Shown: positions 60,012-64,000 of the stretch, piece by piece
Numbering within the stretch: position 1 is the first letter of the stretch
Layout: each line of letters begins with the position of its first letter
Source of the DNA: Brachynemurus nebulosus
Taxonomy: Eukaryota; Arthropoda; Insecta; Neuroptera; Myrmeleontidae
Length of the DNA: 64,000 nt
Assembly (NCBI GenBank): GCA_035578155.1
Contig: JAPWDM010000002.1
Location: 38,057,437 to 38,121,436, forward strand
Direction: 5' to 3'
Notes under the pieces: model-generated
The model's database searches: none
Seen by the model: the letters and a program-made list of their open reading frames with translations, nothing else
What the model was told of the DNA's origin: nothing
Program-made: the position numbers and the translations under genes

Positions 60012-60232
60012 TCCCTTTAGGACTAATGACGAGCTCAGCTCGTCATACTAATTTTTAGAAAAAATTTAACTAACAAATGTATATTGTCTTATATCGGTAA
60101 CTGAAGGCTGTACAGTAAAGAGTGATCATATTGTAAATAAATTAAGCAAAACGTACCAAACTTGCAGTTATACTTATAGAGATATTAAATTTTTTATCTA
60201 AAATATTGGAATATATGGCGGTACTAAAAGAG
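60012..60232 (+). mobile_element. piggyBac-type MITE, copy 1
   Basis: TTAA at 60008-60011 and 60233-60236 flanks a 221-base unit that starts TCCCTTTAGGACTAATGACG and ends GGCGGTACTAAAAGAG. The tips CCCTTTAGGAC and, inverted, CTCTTTTAGTAC are similar. Near the left tip is the palindrome ATGACGAGCTCAGCTCGTCA. Inserted within the pogo-like element. Confidence 0.82.
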
Positions 60233-60664
60233 TTAAAAAACCGGGCTTTAGACATTTGTTATTATTAATTTTATTCATGTAACTTAATTAAGAATCTTAT
60301 AATTTTTCTAATAATAAAAATCCTTGACAAAATGCTATAATATTTTCATTTTTTAACGTATTAGATGCTTGTATTATATGTTTATGACTGGGTGTTCAAG
60401 AATGGGAATATGTCCATAACTGGGTGTCCATTACTGGATTTCAACTGTCCATAACTGGGTTTTCTGACAGAGTCTTACTTTTTTGAGAATAATTTTTTAT
60501 TTTTTGTTATCACGTTAATTTTGGAATGATAATATCATTGATTAGGTATCCTTCAATAAGTTGCAGCAACGTTTGTACTTATAAATAAAACAAATTACCC
60601 GATACAACGTCGAACTTAAAAGATCTGTTCTTAAACTGTCCATAACTGGTGCTTTTACGTTAGT

Positions 60665-62599
60665 TTGTTTTATAATAGATATACATATGTCACTCACACG
60701 ATATTTGAAAGATTGGGAAGATCACTTCTTTGGTGAACAAGTTCCCAACATTTAAATATCAAATCAGGGTCAAAAGCTTCACTTCAAAAATACAGAAAAT
60801 GAGAGATCATCGAATTCGTGGTCAACCTAATCACAAATTCGTTTCAATATCCGAAAATGATAATTTAATTACATATTTATTACCACATAAAAAGCTGAGC
60901 ACTGCTCATCTAATTTACAAAGGTGAACTTATTCTTAGCTTGATGTATTTATGTGTACCTAATTTATAATAGGGTCTCACTAGTGGATATACTGCGAATA
61001 ATTATTAATAAAGTGCACTTGCATTTTATTAAAATAGACATTTCAAATAATTAAACTAATTTTTAGTTTGGGGATTTGAAAAGCATATCGATTTTGTTTT
61101 CAAATTTCATATGTATTTTGCTAATTCATCCTTCAGTTCAATAAAAATAGTCATTACAGTATTGAAGAATAAAATTAAATGCAGCAAATATCTTTATAGA
61201 TGTGTTTCGAAAGACCAAATTCAAAAAATTGAAATCTTACTTGTAATATTTCAGTCAATTTAAGTTAAAACCATAAAGCTTGATGTAAGAAAAACGAAAT
61301 TTTTTAATCACGCCACCATATATACTAAAATTTCTAAAAGCATTAAAAACCATAAATAAAATGATAGAATGATAAAACTGGAAGCAAATTTTTTCTGCAG
61401 TAGCTCTTTTCATTTTTACTAAAATTAGCCGTGCAAGATTACTAAACAAAACCCCTATCGAATCAGTCATATTCCTAAAAGTAATTTTGATTTGATAGCA
61501 AAAATTAAAAATTTACACCCAAATTACTCTAATTTAACCAATCACCCTAATACAGTTCAGTCCCAAAAAGTTCAATTTAAAAATTAGAATTTTTTCATAT
61601 GATGACGTCATCAAGTTCACTGAAATTTTTTATATCTTAAAAACCGTAAATGCAATGACAAAGTGATGAAATTAGAAGCGAATTATGATAGATTTTGACC
61701 CACTAAAAAAGAATGGTGCCTACCGCTCAGATTGTTCTCACTGCAGCACAAAATATCTTGAAGAAAAGGGTCGAAATTTCGACATGAGATATAAGGAATA
61801 TATTGGTTCTTAGATATATTCTTCAGACATTAGTCTACATAAATTCTGAGAACATATTTGTCAAAAAAGTACTAAGCTAAGCAATAAAGATCTCAAAATC
61901 AATAAATTAATCGATAATCTCTGCAAAATTATTTGATTTTCCGCAATATAAGACAGAAATATTTTCGTCATAATTTCTACACCCCAAAAAATAGGTTTTC
62001 GATTCTTTTCAACGTCAAATTCAAAAATATTTAATATTATGTACTGTACCTACAGTTGTTTCAAAAAAAGATTTCTCGTTTTCCCAGTGCGTATTTTCTT
62101 TCAACAATGTTTCACCCCTCCCCCATAACTTTCTTCAACATAGGTCTCAAAGAATGTATTCATTTATCAATTTACTCTGAGGATGGTCAGAAGATTGAAA
62201 ACATGTTAAGTAGACATGTTAGACAAAATAATTATAGATAACTTAAGTATTATTTCAACACGTTCATAAAGTCTGATTTGTGAACAAATAAATTTTTAAT
62301 TTGATGACGTCATAAAGTTTGATCAATCTTTTCATTTTTACTAAAATTAGGCGTGTAAGACCACTTTTAAAAAGGCATTTCGCCATTTTTATAGCAAAAA
62401 TGAAAAATTCACACCCAAATTTCTTTGTTGGACCATGCTAATTCGTTGAATCATGCTAATTCGAATCATTCCCAGTTTTCAGTGCCTTAAAAATCGTAAA
62501 TAAAATGATAGAATGATGAAATTGGAAGCGACTTTTATTTTTTCGAAACTATTCTTTCCATTTCTACCAAAATTAAGCATGTAGATCTGCCCATTTCAG
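60665..62599. other. Repeat-rich DNA, no gene recognised
   Basis: The frame 60730-60969 has no recognisable motif. From about 61400 the sequence contains diverged units related to 53580-54340 (for example ACACCCAAATTACTCTAATT near 61515 and ATTCACACCCAAATTTC near 62408), with ATGACGTCAT near 61601 and 62303. Confidence 0.45.
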
Positions 62600-62603
62600 T
62601 TAA

Positions 62604-62818
62604 CTCTTTTAGTACCGCCATATATTCCAATATTTTAGATAAAAAATTTAATATCTCTATAACTGCAAGTTTGGTACGTTTTGCTTAATTTATTTACAAT
62701 ATGATCACTCTTTACTGTACAGCCTTCAGTTACCGATATAAGACAATATACATTTGTCAGTTAAATTTTTTCTAAAAATTAGTATGACGAGCTGAGCTCG
62801 TCATTAGTCCTAAAGGGG
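62604..62818 (-). mobile_element. piggyBac-type MITE, copy 2 (opposite orientation)
   Basis: Close inverse copy of 60012-60232, flanked by its own TTAA at 62600-62603 and 62819-62822. This shows that the two are separate insertions and not the ends of one 2.8 kb element. Confidence 0.82.
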
Positions 62819-63109
62819 TTAAAAAATTGCAATTCTGATAGAAAAATTTCTCCCTGCCAAGTTTCCACACAAATCACTCAAACCATTTCTGTAAAACTTA
62901 ATTTAAAAAAAATTCTAATTTGATATTCTCATTAAGTTTACTAGAAACCACCTTTTTTCTCAAATCAAAATTTGTGGGAAAGTGATGTGAATTAAAATTA
63001 CTGTGGTTGAATTAGAGTAATTTTTGTGTGAACTTTCCATTTTTGCTATCAAAATTATTTCCAAGACTATTCCTAGTTTATAATCAATCTATTATATACA
63101 GTCGAACTC

Positions 63110-63304
63110 TAAGAAATGCGACATAACCGTTCCCTTCCCCTACTGAGTTGCAATTCTTGGAGTTCCTGTAACGGTCCAAAGAAAATATAAGTATTTTTAT
63201 GTAACTTGTTATAAAAAAAAATAAATAAAATAACTTTCAAGGTTAATTTTACTATGAATCTAAATATTTGAATACAATCAATATAATTATCCCACACTAC
63301 TTAC

Positions 63305-63335
<31 letters not shown>

Positions 63336-63420
63336 AAACAAAAATTACATCCAACTCAACAAAAATTACAAAATAATTTTAAAAACTTTATTTAAAATTA
63401 AAAATAATAATAATATTAAT
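63110..63420 (+). repeat. Repeat shared with 54908-55210
   Basis: Starts CAGTCGAACTCTAAGAAATG after ATA and shares TGAGTTGCA.TTCTTGGAG, AAGGTTAATTTTAC.ATGAA and a terminal AAT-rich microsatellite with the segment inside the 54398-56322 foldback. The tip suggests a pogo/Tc1-type end. An A-rich run at 63306-63338 lies inside. Confidence 0.65.
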
Positions 63421-63431
63421 AATAATAATCC

Positions 63432-63632
63432 GGTGAGGATCAGCCAAACTGCGCCGCCTGCGGGACGGCGCTGACCGCGAGGCATATAGTTGAGGAATGT
63501 GTAACCTTTGAGCCATTGCGCCAAAGGTTGCAGCTCCCAAATAATGTAGCCAACGCTCTTAGTTATGATGTTGTCTCTGAAAGAAGGATGATTGAATTTC
63601 TCAGAAATTTGAACCTTCTTCAGGGACTGTAG
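63432..63632 (+). CDS. C-terminal end of a non-LTR retrotransposon ORF2 (5' truncated)
   Basis: An open frame of 66 codons ends at TAG 63630-63632. It reads CAACGTALTARHIVEEC, a C-X2-C-X7-H-X4-C knuckle typical of the end of reverse-transcriptase ORF2 in Jockey/R1/I-like non-LTR elements, then FEPLRQRLQLP. Codon use is markedly more GC-rich than the surroundings. The reverse transcriptase and endonuclease domains are missing upstream, where the sequence changes abruptly to an AAT microsatellite, so this is a 5' truncated (dead-on-arrival) copy. It must be on the plus strand with its 3' UTR to the right. Confidence 0.8.
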   Translation, partial: GEDQPNCAACGTALTARHIVEECVTFEPLRQRLQLPNNVANALSYDVVSERRMIEFLRNLNLLQGL

Positions 63633-64000
63633 GGGCTTTACATCTCTCAATTTTATACAAGTCGTCTCTTGCCTCTCCTCCGATATTTTAAACTTTTCAA
63701 CTTTGTTTTTAAATTCTATGTTTCGAGATTTTGTGATTGTCCTATTTATTAACAATACCCTGTTCCAGCTGGTCTGGCAGGGTACTTTTAGTCTCTCGTT
63801 ATGCCACTAAGGGTCTTTTACACCCTTGATGGTACTGTTGTTATTCATACGTGTTATTTTGTTTTTGTTATTGTTTTTTAACGATGTACCTCCGAAGGCT
63901 CTTTACACTCGAGGTGGTACATCAATTGTTTTTACTTGTCTGTGATATTTTGTTATGCCGCTGTAGGCCTGCTGTTATGGCCCTACAGCGGTATTGTTTT
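63633..64000 (+). other. 3' UTR of the non-LTR retrotransposon with serial hairpins
   Basis: Four stem-loops follow one another: 63756-63784 (TACCCTG/CAGGGTA), 63800-63833 (TGCCACTAAGGGT pairing with ACCCTTGATGGTA), 63883-63923 (GATGTACC/GGTACATC) and 63955-63994 (ATGCCGCTGTAGG/CCTACAGCGGTAT). Similar T-rich tops (CTTTTACAC, CTCTTTACAC) occur in the second and third. The element continues beyond the window, so the tail is not seen. Confidence 0.7.

Larger units (their letters stand above)
58257..60662. mobile_element. Pogo/Tigger-like element interrupted by an assembly gap
   Basis: Inverted ends of 26 bases: ACGTAAAAGCACCAGTTATG at the left, and GGTGCTTTTACGT at the right after CTGTCCATAACT. 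TA follows at both outer sides. The element contains many internal copies of CCAGT.ATGGACA in both orientations. A decayed transposase-like tail lies inside. A TTAA-flanked MITE (60012-60232) is inserted near its right end. About 500 unknown bases remove the middle. Confidence 0.6.

Noticed and set aside
60008..62822. A single 2.8 kb piggyBac element with 220-bp TIRs
   Set aside because: Each presumed TIR has TTAA on both sides and its own inverted tips, and the left one lies within another element. Two separate MITEs explain this better.
63268..63474. Lys/Asn-rich ORF on the plus strand
   Set aside because: Encoded by an A-run and an AAT microsatellite preceding the non-LTR fragment; the real frame starts at the junction at about 63432.

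Overview
This window is nuclear DNA of an arthropod, most likely an insect. It is very AT-rich, has spliceosomal intron signals, carries TTAGG-like repeats, uses TCAGT-type initiators, and is dense with eukaryotic transposons. The only host gene I can support is the first coding exon of an excitatory amino acid transporter (SLC1/EAAT family) on the minus strand at 4175-4632. A possible non-coding first exon with an initiator-like start lies about 40 kb upstream at 44740-45085. If the two belong together, most of the window is one giant transposon-filled intron.

The most striking object is an 11.5 kb nearly perfect palindromic mobile element at 19744-31236. It is flanked by the 6-bp duplication TATATT, begins with AG and ends with CT. 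Each 5.3 kb arm carries the same two convergent genes: a 132-residue protein of unknown family near the outer end, and a 377-residue acidic protein with one N-terminal C2H2 zinc finger near the centre. Both have recognisable TATA/initiator promoters. The two zinc-finger genes diverge from a central inverted satellite built of 10-11 bp sub-repeats. Six-bp duplications and AG/CT ends point to a Polinton/Maverick-type, probably non-autonomous element. I see no polymerase, integrase, ATPase or capsid gene. A second, decayed member at 15447-18756 (duplication GATATG, same ends) keeps zinc-finger remains from a left-type arm and 132-residue-protein remains from a right-type arm. This suggests that the palindromic layout is older than either copy and is not just an assembly error.

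Layout: 1-4170 is intron-like sequence with a foldback repeat. The transporter exon is at 4175-4723. A 2 kb foldback element lies at 5671-7645. From 10 to 15 kb there are microsatellite, foldback and pogo-type MITE copies. The two palindrome-family elements occupy 15.4-31.2 kb. A nested pogo/TTAA/hAT stack fills 31.3-34.5 kb. From 38 to 43 kb there are foldbacks and a Mutator-like MITE with a 9-bp duplication. A composite insertion stack spans 45.7-49.6 kb, and a decayed protein-coding repeat lies at 53 kb. A 1.9 kb foldback is at 54.4-56.3 kb. A pogo-like element containing a 500-base assembly gap lies at 58.3-60.7 kb, with piggyBac-type MITEs at 60.0 and 62.6 kb. The 3' end of a non-LTR retrotransposon, with a chain of 3' UTR hairpins, closes the window.

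All family assignments come from reading the sequence (termini, target duplications, motifs). No database search was made. Long stretches of AT-rich DNA remain unexplained.
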